Shown here: positions 44,215 through 54,905 of the stretch, one piece after another
Numbering within the stretch: position 1 is the first letter of the stretch
How the letters are laid out: every line of letters starts with the position of its first letter
DNA from: Eutreptiella sp. 'Long Island Sound 2002'
Taxonomy: Eukaryota; Euglenozoa; Euglenophyceae; Eutreptiales; Eutreptiaceae
Length of the DNA: 64,000 bases
Direction of reading: 5' to 3'
NCBI GenBank assembly: GCA_964036045.1
Contig: OZ038384.1
Span: 31,787,771 to 31,851,770, forward strand
Translations under genes and position numbers: made by a program
The notes under the pieces: model-generated
Database searches by the model: none
What the model was told of the DNA's origin: nothing
Seen by the model: the letters and a program-made list of their open reading frames with translations, nothing else

Positions 44215-46505
44215 CCAGGGCGCACACCAGTGAACAGGAGCCAAGTGGCCCAGGATACCGCACACACAACACACAGCACAGCACACCGAGCGAGCACACC
44301 GGTGCACAGGAGCCAAGTGGCCGAGGACACCGCGCACCCAACACAACAGGCCTAGCGAGCGCACCGGAGAACAGGAGCCAAGGGGCCCGGGAGACGGCAC
44401 ACACAACACAACACACGGAGCATACACGCCGGTGAACAGGAACCAATTGGCCTAGGATACCCCACACGCAACACAACACACCAAGCGTGCGCACCGGTGA
44501 ACAGGAGCTAGGTGGCCCAGGACACCACACACACAACACAACACGCCGAGCGGGCACACCAGTGAACAGGAGCCAGTTGGCCCAGGACAGCACACACGCA
44601 ACACAACACGCCGAGCGAGGACACCGGTTAACAGGAGCCTGGTGGCTCAGAACATCGCACAAAGGACACAACACGCCGAGCGGGCGCATCGGTGAACAGG
44701 AGCCAAGTGGCCCAGGACACCGCACACGCAACACAACGCGCCGAGCGAGTACACCGGTGAACAGGAGCCCAGTGGCCCAGCACATTGCACATGCAACACA
44801 ACACGAGGCGCGAGCACACTGGGTGAGCCCCGGTGAACAGGAGCCTAGTGGCTGCGGAAACGGCACACGCAACACAATGCACGGAGCCCGCACACCAGTG
44901 AACGGGAGCCAAGTGGCCCAGGACACCGCACACACGCAACGCACGGCACGGACCGCGCACACCGGTGAACAGGAGCCAAGTGGCAGAGGATAGCGCACAC
45001 ACACAACGCACCGCACCGAGCACGCACACCGAAAAACAGAAGCCAAGTGGCCCAGGACACCGCACACGCAACACAACGCACCGACGGAGCACAACAGTGA
45101 ACAGGAGTCACCTGGCCCACAAAGGCGCACAAGCAAGATAGCGCACCGAGCGGGCACACCCGTGCACAGGAGCCAAGTGACCCAGGACACCGCACACGCA
45201 ACACAACGTACTGGGAGAGCACACCTGCGAACAGGAGCCAAGTGGCCCAGGACACCGCATACGCAACACAACGCACCGAGCGAGCGCACCGGCGAAAAAG
45301 GGGCCAAGTGGCCCAGGACACCGCACACACAGCACAACACACCCAGCGGGCACACTGGTGAACAGCAGCCAAGTGGCCCAGGACGCCGCAAACGCAACAC
45401 AACACACCGAGCGTGCACACAGTAGAAAAGAGGCCAAGTGGCCCAGGACACCGCACATACAACACAACGCAGCGAGCGAGCACATCGCTGATCAGGAGCC
45501 AAGTGGCCCAGGACACTGCACACGCAACACCACACACAGAGCGGGGACACCGCGGAAAAGGGCCCAAGTGGCCCAGTACACCGCACACCCAGCAGAAGAC
45601 ACCGAGCGAGCACACCGGTGAACAGGAGCCAAGTGGCCAAGGACAACGCACACGCAAAGCAACACACGGAGCGGGGACACCAGTGCACAGGAGCCAAGTG
45701 ACCCAGGACACCGCACACGCAACACAACGCACCGGGAGAGCACACCTGTGAACAGGAGCCACCTGGCCCAGGACACCGCATACGCAACACAACGCACCGA
45801 GCGAGCGCACCGGCGAAAAAGGGGCCAAGTGGCCCAGGACACCGCACACACAGCACAACACACCCAGCAAGCACACTGGTGAACAGCAGCCAGGTGGCCC
45901 AGGACACCGCAAACGCGACATAACACACCGAGCGTGCACACAGGTGAAAAGAGGCCAAGTGGCCCAGGACACGGCACATACAACACAACGCAGCGAGCGA
46001 GCACATCGGTGAACAGGAGCCAAGTGGCCCAGGACACTGCACACGCAACACCACACACAGAGCGGGGACACCGCGGAAAAGGGCCCAAGTGGCCCAGGAC
46101 ACCGCACACCCAGCAGAAGACACCGAGCGAGCACACCGGTGAACAGGAGCCAAGTGGCCAAGGACACCGCACATGCAAAGCAACACACCGAGCAGGGACA
46201 CCGACGAAAAAGGGGCCAAGTAGCCCAGGACACCGCACACCGAGCAAAACACACCGAGCGGGCACACCGGTGAACAGGAGCCAAGTGGCCCAGGGGACAG
46301 CACACGCGACACAACGCATCGGGCGGGCACAGCGGTGAACAGGAGCCAAGTGGCCCAAGACACCGCACAGGCAACGCAACACACGAAACGGGCACACCGG
46401 TGAACATGAGCCAAGTGACCCAGGACACCGCACAGGCAAGGCAACACACCGAACGGGCACACCCGTGCACAGGAGCCAAGTGGCCCAGGACACCGCACAC
46501 ACGTG
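44215..46505 (+). repeat. 65-bp minisatellite, about 35 units
   Basis: Units of about 62-68 bp, each with GTGAACAGGAGCCAAGTGG then CCCAGGACACCGCACAC. Same sense as in LINE-B. Units vary at several sites (for example CGGCGAAAAAGGGGCC variants near 45295, 45810 and 46203). Confidence 0.95.
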
Positions 46506-47064
46506 CGCACCTAGGGCAACCGAGGGGCGGGCAACAACAAACCACACCCCATGGATCGGACGCACTGGGGCGACCCAGCCAACCCACCGGGCCAGCAGCA
46601 GGGGCGGTACCCCAAGGCCGCTAGTCTGAGCCCGGCCAGGCTGCATCGGGGACCATGGCAAACGTCACCCGGAGCCATGGAAGCAACCAGTGACAGGCGA
46701 GCCGGTACACAGTCCAGGAGGGGGTTGCCTGCCAAGCAGCGGGCCCTGCATCTCGAGCCACACGGGTGAGGCGGTCGCACCGTAGACTCTCGGGAGCAAT
46801 ATCTTTTGTGGTGAGAGATACTCCACACGGCTGGGCAGCCCCGAGAGCTGCCGCTCAGAGGAGGGGGCATGTGGCTCTACCCATGGACACCTGTGGGGAC
46901 ACCTTCCCACCCGGGACACCTGGACTGGGTGGCCGCGACACTGCCTTCCCAAGCACCTGCGGGAGCGGCTTAACAGGCACCTGAAATAGGGCAGTGGGAG
47001 GAACAGGACGTCCCCTTGGTAAGACCTTCTTCCTGCATTGTCGGAGGAGGCTACCTACCTACCT
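46506..47064 (+). mobile_element. LINE-B-type 3' tail with ACCT microsatellite
   Basis: Closely similar to 9716-10283; ends in TACCTACCTACCT at 47052-47064 and abuts the second 1.17-kb repeat. The array and tail together form a second 3' end of the LINE-B family. Its 5' limit is unclear and could be as far left as 41464. Confidence 0.8.
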
Positions 47065-48236
47065 AAGTAAATTTGTAAAGGCCTACTATGGTATCTTTGA
47101 TTGGTCTATAAGTCAAACCATTAGTCAATTAAGGTACCTTAGTTATAACTCTGAACTTTTGGCCGATATTGCTATTTTTCACTTGTTTTGTGCACGTCAC
47201 GAATTGAGGTTGCAAAAATTCGTTTTCTCACCTCTTCTAATGCGGTAAGTGGCTCATTCGCGACGTGGTGTGTTGAGATGTATTGTGTTGAAGTCTTAGG
47301 CTTCGCCTCTACCTGGGTTCCTTGGACCGAAGACCGGGGGAACCATCTTTTACGTCATTTTTCACGTTTTTGGCCAGAAAGAGTTACAACCCCATCTCCC
47401 CCTTAATGTTCGTCCCGGGCTTGTGTGCGCCCGATATCCAGGAGTAAGGTCGATTTGAAAAGGGGACATTCAGCTGCCGCGAATAGGCTATGTCCCCCAT
47501 TCTCCTCACTGGGGGATGGAAGAGCCATGGGTCACCCCATGTGGGGTGTGTTTCCATTTTGCCCTGTTCGTATGCCATTTTTCTGTATGTTGGAAAAATA
47601 GCTAGAGGCTTCAAATAAGTCCCATCTGTTGCATATATTGAGACCTAAGTCTCATGTACTCATATTGCATTTGGAGTCGTTCCAACTCTCCGAGCACATG
47701 GAGTTCTACCTTTTGGGGAAAGATGGCATTTTGGCCCAAATTCACCTTTTTTCACTATTTGGAACATGTTTTAATTTTAGTTCCTCCAAGGGGCACGGGA
47801 GTTGGACCAAGGTAAGTGGCCATTATCGAAGCACATAAGGATTGGCCTATCATATGTGAACTCCGTATTTGCTCCTCTACGTGAGCCAGAGATGTTGCAC
47901 ATATGGTGAGTCCCATGATTGTGTCATGTTGCAGAATTAGGGATATGGGCCCCATCTGCGGGAGCATTCCCTTGGCCTACAGCAGTTCCCCAATGGGCCC
48001 ATTTACCAAACCCTTGTGCATGTGTTTTGATATGACCTTGAGTTGTAAGTATATGTGCTCGGTTTTGAATCCCTTGCCTGATTTCCTACTCTGGTCAGAC
48101 AGACTTGGTGAGCCCATTTGGCCAAATTTGCAGTTTTGACCTGGTATGTTTTGCGCGTCCCGCCTTGCCTACGGCACGCCAGAGCCCGCACACCTGCGTA
48201 GGGCAACAATGGACTAAGGATAATGGACCACCAAGA
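47065..48236 (+). repeat. 1.17-kb dispersed repeat, copy B
   Basis: Direct repeat of 40291-41463; both end at GACCACCAAGAG. Confidence 0.85.
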
Positions 48237-50028
48237 GGGCAGCCATGGAGTCATCAAAGAGGTGGAGTTAGGTAGCGGCCATGACCCCCGCTTTCTATCG
48301 AAGTCTCGGTATGAGGTATGGAGAATCCCCCCCATGGGGTAGGTTATGAAGTCTTTGATGCACCCTTATGGACGTCCCCATGGATGCACTATTGGTGGAC
48401 GTTTAAGGCCTAAGTCCTGAGTGCCCATTGCTCTCTTGCCTTTGCTGTGGGACCTTGTGGGCAGTCCTGTTAACAGTCCATTGGGACATGTTATTGTATA
48501 ATTGAATTGCTGAATTTGTGTGTTTTGAGGGCACTTCCCGACACTGTATCCCCATACCCAATGGAGAGCGGAAACTGCCTATTTGCATGAAGGTCAGGTA
48601 TGAGGTCCTGTGTTCATTTTTATCTATTGTTCCTGCCTTCCTCTCAGGGGATGTCTATTTCTTATTTGTATTATTCTTGATACTTGGATTGAGATTCAAG
48701 GTTGAAGACTTCTGGTTCTTGGTGCATTGCAGTGTTGTGGTGTTGATCCAAGGGTGACCGGGACAAGGCCATCCTTCCTTTACGAAGAAAGAGTCAAAGG
48801 GTAAAGTTGGTGCTTAGTTAATTCACAGCTGGTCTGGGAATTTAGACAAGAACCTCACAATTTTGTAATACAGTAAAGATTCAGGTCAGAGAAACCCCTT
48901 TAGAAGAAAAATAACCTTCGCTCCGGCCATGAGTCTAACCCGTGTGTGGAGGAAAAAACAGTGTCTGAAAGCTATGAAAAAGGGTTGCACCAAAGAACAG
49001 TTGGAGGTTGGGATTGCCCGTGTGTGAAGAAAATACAGTTCCTTAAGGTTGTGAAAAGGGTAGCACCTAAAAAAACCCAACAAGCTATGATGAGGGCTGC
49101 TTTCCTCCAGCATGGTATCTCATTACTTTTGTAGTGCTTGGTTCTTTGTTTGGAAACTTTTGAATTTTTTGTATCTCAACCTTTTTCGAGGTGCATGTCC
49201 GATATTTCAATTGTTGACCTAGATGTTGTTGTTTACTACTTGCCATCAATCATCTAGGCTTTTAGGGTGGGTCAATTTCCCAAAGTGACCCTGAATCCAC
49301 TTAATGTGGCGAACCTCGGCCTACATTGCTGAAGCGCTGATTGTTTTCCAAAAACAATGGCTCGTATAGCATGTGCAAAAATCCTTTTTTACAAGTACAA
49401 ACAATATGTTCTGCCTTTTTGAGATAAAGAAATTGGTAAGTAGTGTGGCAGAAAATTTGCATTCCATGCTACTTGCCAAGTTGTATTGCACCTATAGCAC
49501 ATAGATGAAGCGATTCTGTTACTCAATGATGGCCAACACACTTACCATGTGGTACAGGCTTCCAGGGTGTGCTTTCAACCTTCATGGATCATGTTTCCTC
49601 CTGGACCATTTCATGAATATGAGAATGTGGCGAGTCAGATGGCACGCAAAAGGTGTCCCATTCTACCGGCCAATTGCGAGCCGCACTGTGGGAGTCTTAG
49701 CATTCATTTGATTGAGCAAAAATCGGTTACCCAGTACAGATTTCCATCATTCACTGTGATTTGGGTTCAATGCAACTTTGTGTGGGGCCCTTTGAGGATT
49801 GTGAAAAATGGCAAGTAAATGTTGTCCCATTCGACAAGCCAACCAAGCGTTCACAATGTTTGGAGTGCTCCTTCCTGCGCAACAGTGTGCAGTGTGGTTG
49901 ATTTGGTCCAAAAAAAAAGAGGACACAGGACGAAACAGAAAAACAACAGGACACCTAGTCTTGGACTTTCACAATCATTGCGTCGCGTATTGAGTACGCC
50001 CCATGCGCCACCCAAGTGCTACGTCTGG
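48237..50028. other. Spacer with a short duplicated segment
   Basis: No gene supported. At 48939-49095 a 79-bp unit is roughly duplicated (CCGTGTGTGGAGGAAAAAAC versus CCGTGTGTGAAGAAAATAC). Otherwise nothing recognised. Confidence 0.4.
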
Positions 50029-51106
50029 CTAACCTTGCGTCCTCTGGCGCTTCACTTCATTCACATCGTTGCAAAGCGAACTTACAAGACCATTTAATCT
50101 TCTCAACTCTGACAATATTGTTTCTTGTCCCTGCTGTACCTCTTCTTGCTTCCTGTGCAAGGCATCCACTCGCTGCTTCCATTCCGACACATTTTTTCTC
50201 ACTGTTGTAAGGAATTGGGCACCATGCAGTGGAGTAACCTCCCCTTCATCACCATTATCTGGCTGCTGCAGCTCCATTCGTGCACCGTTTTGTGTGGACC
50301 AAAACAAGACAAATGAGTAGGCACGTTGGTTCCCCTTAACCTGCAAGTGATACTCATTACCAAGACGCAAAACAGGATGCAGCGGCAAAATGTCAACGTA
50401 CAGTGCAGTTTTTGGCTGCTGCACACCAACACAGCGCTCTACACCTATCCCAAAACAGAGCACAGGTGACTTCTCAGGGACCACAGTGATTGTTACATGG
50501 TGTGTTTTTCGAAGGCCATAAGTGAAACGGGCAACCAGGCATGATCCCATGTCACCATCATCTACACTAAGACGGGCATAACCCGGAACATGCTCAGTCC
50601 TTCCATCAGACACAACTACCCGGGTACAGAGTTCAGACCCTCTATCAGATTTTGCTCTCCTGAGTGTGTCAAAGAGTTAACTTTCCGCATCCTGCAGTTT
50701 TTTACGTTCACCTTTTGCAAGGAGCACAAAAAGGCCTGCTGCTTCATCATCATCCTGGGACCGTTCCTCTTCAAACTCTTCAAAATCCTCGTCCTCTGCA
50801 GCTGAATCCTCGTCAGTTTGTCTTTCACCACCTTGTGAAGTAACTACCCCCCCAAGGCCAACTTCAGGAGTCTCATCCAGTTGTGCTCTCTTGCTTGATC
50901 TCTTGCTTGATCTCTGTAACAGTACAGGCAGCCACATGTTGGCGTACAGTAGCAAGTGATGATTGTTTCTTTGTTTGGTGCCTTGGGAAGCAATTGTGAC
51001 AAACCTTGCAACCCAATGCAACACAACCTGAGTGGAACCTCCTCGTTGGCTGCTGGTGTCTGTCGGTGATCCATCGCTCTCGTCTGGTCACTGCAAAGCA
51101 AAACAC
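50029..51106 (-). pseudogene. Decayed gene: Cys/His-rich segment, acidic linker and coiled-coil C-terminus
   Basis: On minus, 51024-50029 stays in one frame for about 330 codons apart from a TAA at 50677. Its N-terminal part overlaps another frame (51106-50873) encoding CKVCHNCFPRHQTKKQSSLATVRQHVAAC (quoted in two parts elsewhere as CKVCHNC and RQHVAAC), which resembles a Cys2/His-Cys zinc finger such as BED. An acidic region (EDEDFEEFEEERSQDDDEA) follows, then a beta-rich domain (VTITVVPEKSPVLCFGIGV) and a C-terminal coiled coil (RVDALHRKQEEVQQ). I do not recognise the family; it may be a transposon accessory protein or a low-copy gene. A 12-bp in-phase duplication gives RSSKRSSK. Confidence 0.4.
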
Positions 51107-51400
51107 AACAGATCACGCTCGTCTAATTACTGGAGACAACACAACAAGGGTGTTCGTCATCCTACACTGATTCTGCCGTGCTGTGGGACGCAAATGTGAG
51201 ACAACACAATGCAACACAACCTCAGTTGAACCTTCTCGTTGGCTGCCGGTGTCGCTCGCTAATAAATCGCGCTGGTCTGCTGACTGCAAAGCAGAAGACA
51301 AACGATCGCGCTGGTCTGATGACTGCATACAACAGAAAAAGGGTGTTCATCATCCCACAATGATTGTGCCGCTCTGTGGAACACAAATGCGAGACAACGA
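51014..51400. repeat. 194-bp tandem duplication
   Basis: AATGCAACACAACCT starts at about 51014 and 51208, and CTCGTTGGCTGC(T/C)GGTGTC, AGGGTGTTC and CGCAAATG(T) markers follow in both. It overlaps the 5' end of the preceding minus-strand gene. Confidence 0.85.
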
Positions 51401-53130
51401 GCGACCAGGTGTCAGTTGAGCATGCAGCTGCAGCGATCCGCGCTCCCCTTATTCCTAAATGCCATCGACAACCGTTGTTCTGTATCGATCGTGCAATGTG
51501 ACACAGTGCAATTACCTGTATTTTGCAGAATCGCCGCGCCGCTGCTTGGGGCGCTACTGCTAGCGACGGCGCATCACAGCGAAATTAAATGCATAGTTAA
51601 TCCGGATTTTGGCGAGCAATCAACAAGGGACATTACCGGTGACGCTTCTCTGTGCAATGAATTGTCCGGAAGGTTGTTCCGAGCGTCGTTCTGCAGTTGC
51701 ACACCCTGAAGCAAGCACAGGAAGTGGGATGCAATTGTGTGTCACAGAACGTGCCAGCATAACATATTCAGGATTTTTGCAAATGAGCAGCCCACATACT
51801 TTTGTTTGTTCCAGTCATTTTGAAATCTTGTACTGAGGCCCCAATCTGGCCAATTTTACGGGGTGCGTGCGTGTTTGCTGGCAGGGCCTGTGGGACGCAT
51901 TTGCGTGCCACAGGCCTTCATGTCGTGATCTCCCAGATTTTGGAAGGACAGCTGAACAACCCTACCCTATGGATATTATAATTTCCTAGCCTAGTTCTGA
52001 TCATGTGCATCTTCAATGTAGTTAGTTGTCAGAAAGCAAAATACAACATTCTGTGACTTGGGAAGCGTTTTCCTGCCACAGGACGTGCCAATTTGGCTTT
52101 GGTACACGCTTTGTATGCATCCAAGGATCCATGGCGAACGAAGGGGCCACTAACCAGGTACATGGAGCAAGTTTGCATGCGGCCAAAATTGAGGTTCCGG
52201 AAGCACCCCTTGGTCGTTGCATGGTAGACATGTCTGTCGGCAAGTACCTTGGGCGGTAAATGCTTGCCACCGTACGTTCCATCCTCATTTCTGCAAGAAG
52301 GATCCACATATTGATGCACAAAGACAAGGTTACGACCAGTATACTGGCCGTAGTGTCAAGACGTATTGCAATGCAAGCAAGCAGTGTTGATTGGACTCAT
52401 GTTTCGAGTCTAAAAGCTGAAAAAGGGTGTAAAGGAGGTATTCAGGGAAGTTTTCCTACCACAAAAGCCTAGGTGATACGTACAACAGCCTTCGTATGCT
52501 TTTCCGAAATTGGTTTCAAAGGTTTTATGCTCTTGTATTGCCCATCCCATTTGAACCCACATAAATGCTACTTGCTTTCTGCTCTACTAAGGCCTTTTAA
52601 CACAAAATGTACTAAAAAAAGGATGTCATGTGATTGTTACCCTACCATTTGGTTTGTACTACCCAACATGTTATCTATTTCTTTTGCAACAACGTTTGAA
52701 ACGTTGTACACTTTTTCCAAACACTGCATTGTTCAAGATCTGTCTTGTTGAATTTGTGCCCTAAGACTTCGAAAATTCTAGGAATTTGTGTTATGCCTAT
52801 ATGTCTACCCCAGCAATGCCTGGCCCTTGTGAATGGGCCTCCAGCCCCTGGAGATCCCTTGTTTGGAGAGCGTCCGGGGACATGGGTCAGGCTGCAACGT
52901 GTAGACCATAGACATGGAACGTGTTCCTCATCTCTCCATGTCACCACTTTTGTGCCCTAAACATATTTTTCGTTCTTTGGTTATGTTTGTGTTGCCCTTT
53001 TTTTGCACCCTTGCAGGGAAGCACTTTTGTGCCCTAAAGTATTTTTTCCTTTTGTTTTTCGTTGTGTTTTTGTTTTTGTTTCTACTTCTTGGATCCTTGC
53101 AGTGAAAATGAAACAACAAATGTTGAATGG
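51401..53130. other. Spacer, nothing recognised
   Basis: Short open frames only; no repeats or RNA genes that I can support. T-rich tracts lie at about 53037-53085, before the minisatellite. Confidence 0.4.
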
Positions 53131-53610
53131 TGCTGTGGTGTGCCGTGCGGTGCTAAATGGTGCTGTGATGTGCCGTCTGGTGCTAAAGTGTGCTGTGTTG
53201 TGCCTTGCGGTGCCGAATGGTGATCTCCCGTGCCCTGCGGTGAATAATGGTGCTCTGCTGTGCTTTGCGGTGTGAAATTGTGCAGTGCTCTGCCCTTCGG
53301 CACACAAATGTGCTGTGCTATGCCATGCGGTGCTGAATTGTGCTGTGTTGTGCCTTGCGGTGCTGAATTGTGCTGTGCTGTTCCGTGCGGTGTGTAATAG
53401 TGTTGTGCTGTCCTGTGCGGTGTTGATCTGTGCTGTGTCGTGCCTTGCGGTGCTGAATTGTGGTGTGTTGTGCCGTGTGGTGTTGGGTTGTTCTGTGCTG
53501 TGCTGTGCGGTGCTGAATGGTGCTGTGCTGTGCCGAGCAGTGCTGAGCGGTGCTGTGTTGTGCCTTGCGGTCTGAAATTTGGTTGTGTTGTGCCGTGCGG
53601 TGCTAAGTTG
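53131..53610. repeat. 30-bp minisatellite, exactly 16 units
   Basis: Every unit is 30 bp with no indel (consensus near TGCTGTGCTGTGCCGTGCGG plus TGCTGAATTG). Because 30 is a multiple of three, one minus frame reads a 10-residue repeat (STARHNTAQF-like) through the whole array. Confidence 0.95.
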
Positions 53611-53616
53611 TAAGCA

Positions 53617-53675
53617 CACACACACACACAAATACACACAAGCATAAACACACACAAACACACAAACACACAAGT
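53617..53675. repeat. CA-rich microsatellite
   Basis: Imperfect (CA)n with AAACACA variants following the 30-bp array. Confidence 0.85.
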
Positions 53676-54821
53676 GCCTTTTCTTTCTTGTTTGTTCTTC
53701 TTTGTTTTCTTTTTCTTTTCGTTGTCTTCCCCTTATATTTTCTTCTGTCCTCATTACCGTTGCAGTGTCCCTTGACGCCTTGTACCAGAGCCCGGAGAGC
53801 ATGTTCATAGCTGCAAAAGCCTATGAAGACAAAGTGTAAAAAGAAGAGAGGACACACAGAAGACGGAAGAAGAAAGATGTCCTTGATTAGTGCCCTAATG
53901 ATTTTGATGAAGCCCTGCAGGTTTTGATGTTGAAAACCCAAACCAAAGCAGTAAGTAGAGCAAGAACAGGATATGGATCAAATCAATGAATAGCTTTGAA
54001 CTCCAGTGTATCACAGAAGGGCTGCAGATAGACAAAGCAGGCTTAAATACAAGGATTCAATCACAAATGGATAAAACAAATGATTTTAAGTGAAAGCTGG
54101 CACGACTCTAGCCTCCAAGTTAGCATCAAGCACTTCATGTGCACTCTTTTGGATGAAATGGAGCTCGTTAGGAATACGGGGCAAAGGAGCTAGGCCAGAC
54201 ACAGGATATGACTTGGCCAAGCCACTGCATTCAGAAACAGTCAAAAGGTAGAACCACAATAAGTGGTAGAAACAGTTGAGTATAGGGGTCTTGGGGTGGG
54301 GGACCACTAGGCGTAACCACCAAGGCCTTAGGCATGAAATGCCTATTTTTTTTCGGTATAACCTCCATGAAGGAAGATACCTCCGCTCAGTTGAGTGGCA
54401 GCGTTGTACTTCATGGGGGGTTAGGGTTATAACCCTAGTTACTTTAAGAAAGTTTACTTTCAGCTTCAAAGGAGAGATAGAAATACTTAAGTAAGTCTTA
54501 GCATCAACAAAAAGGGTTTCAAGGGGGCCTTGGCCTGGATCAAGCCCTCCAAGAAAGACATGGCAGTGACTTCTTCTTACTCCCCCCTGGAGTACTAGTT
54601 GATCAAGCTAGTAGGACCAAGGAAAAAGGCTCAAATATCCCACAATTACCTCAGAAAATGCATTGAACCAAACAAAAGCATTCCCATCAGTTCCTAGAAG
54701 CCTATCACACTGTAGGTACCCTTAAAATACAGTGTAATGTACCGTGAATGATGTCCTTTCGATCGGGCATTCCTCAAAAGTCGCCAGTGTGCGACGAAAA
54801 CTTTTGATAAAAATTTCGGGC
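53676..54821. other. Spacer with a telomere-like palindrome
   Basis: No gene recognised. A perfect 16-bp palindrome TAGGGTTATAACCCTA lies at 54422-54437. Confidence 0.4.
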
Positions 54822-54905
54822 CGTTGGGGTTTGAACCCAGGACTCCCTCCCCACAGCACACATGCCTGCCCACTAGGGTACAGTCGAACGCGCTAATGCG
54901 TACGG
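54822..54905 (-). other. tRNA-like relic (SINE head or tRNA pseudogene)
   Basis: On minus, GTACCCTAGTGGGCAGGCA resembles a D-arm/box A region and CCTGGGTTCAAACCCCA resembles a T-arm/box B (GGTTCRANNCC), about 35 bases apart as in a tRNA. The acceptor ends do not pair, so it is not a functional tRNA. A tRNA-derived SINE head is the likeliest source. Confidence 0.4.

Noticed and set aside
44015-46661. Minus-strand open frames up to 831 codons
   Set aside because: Same minisatellite in reverse; openness follows from the scarcity of A on that strand.
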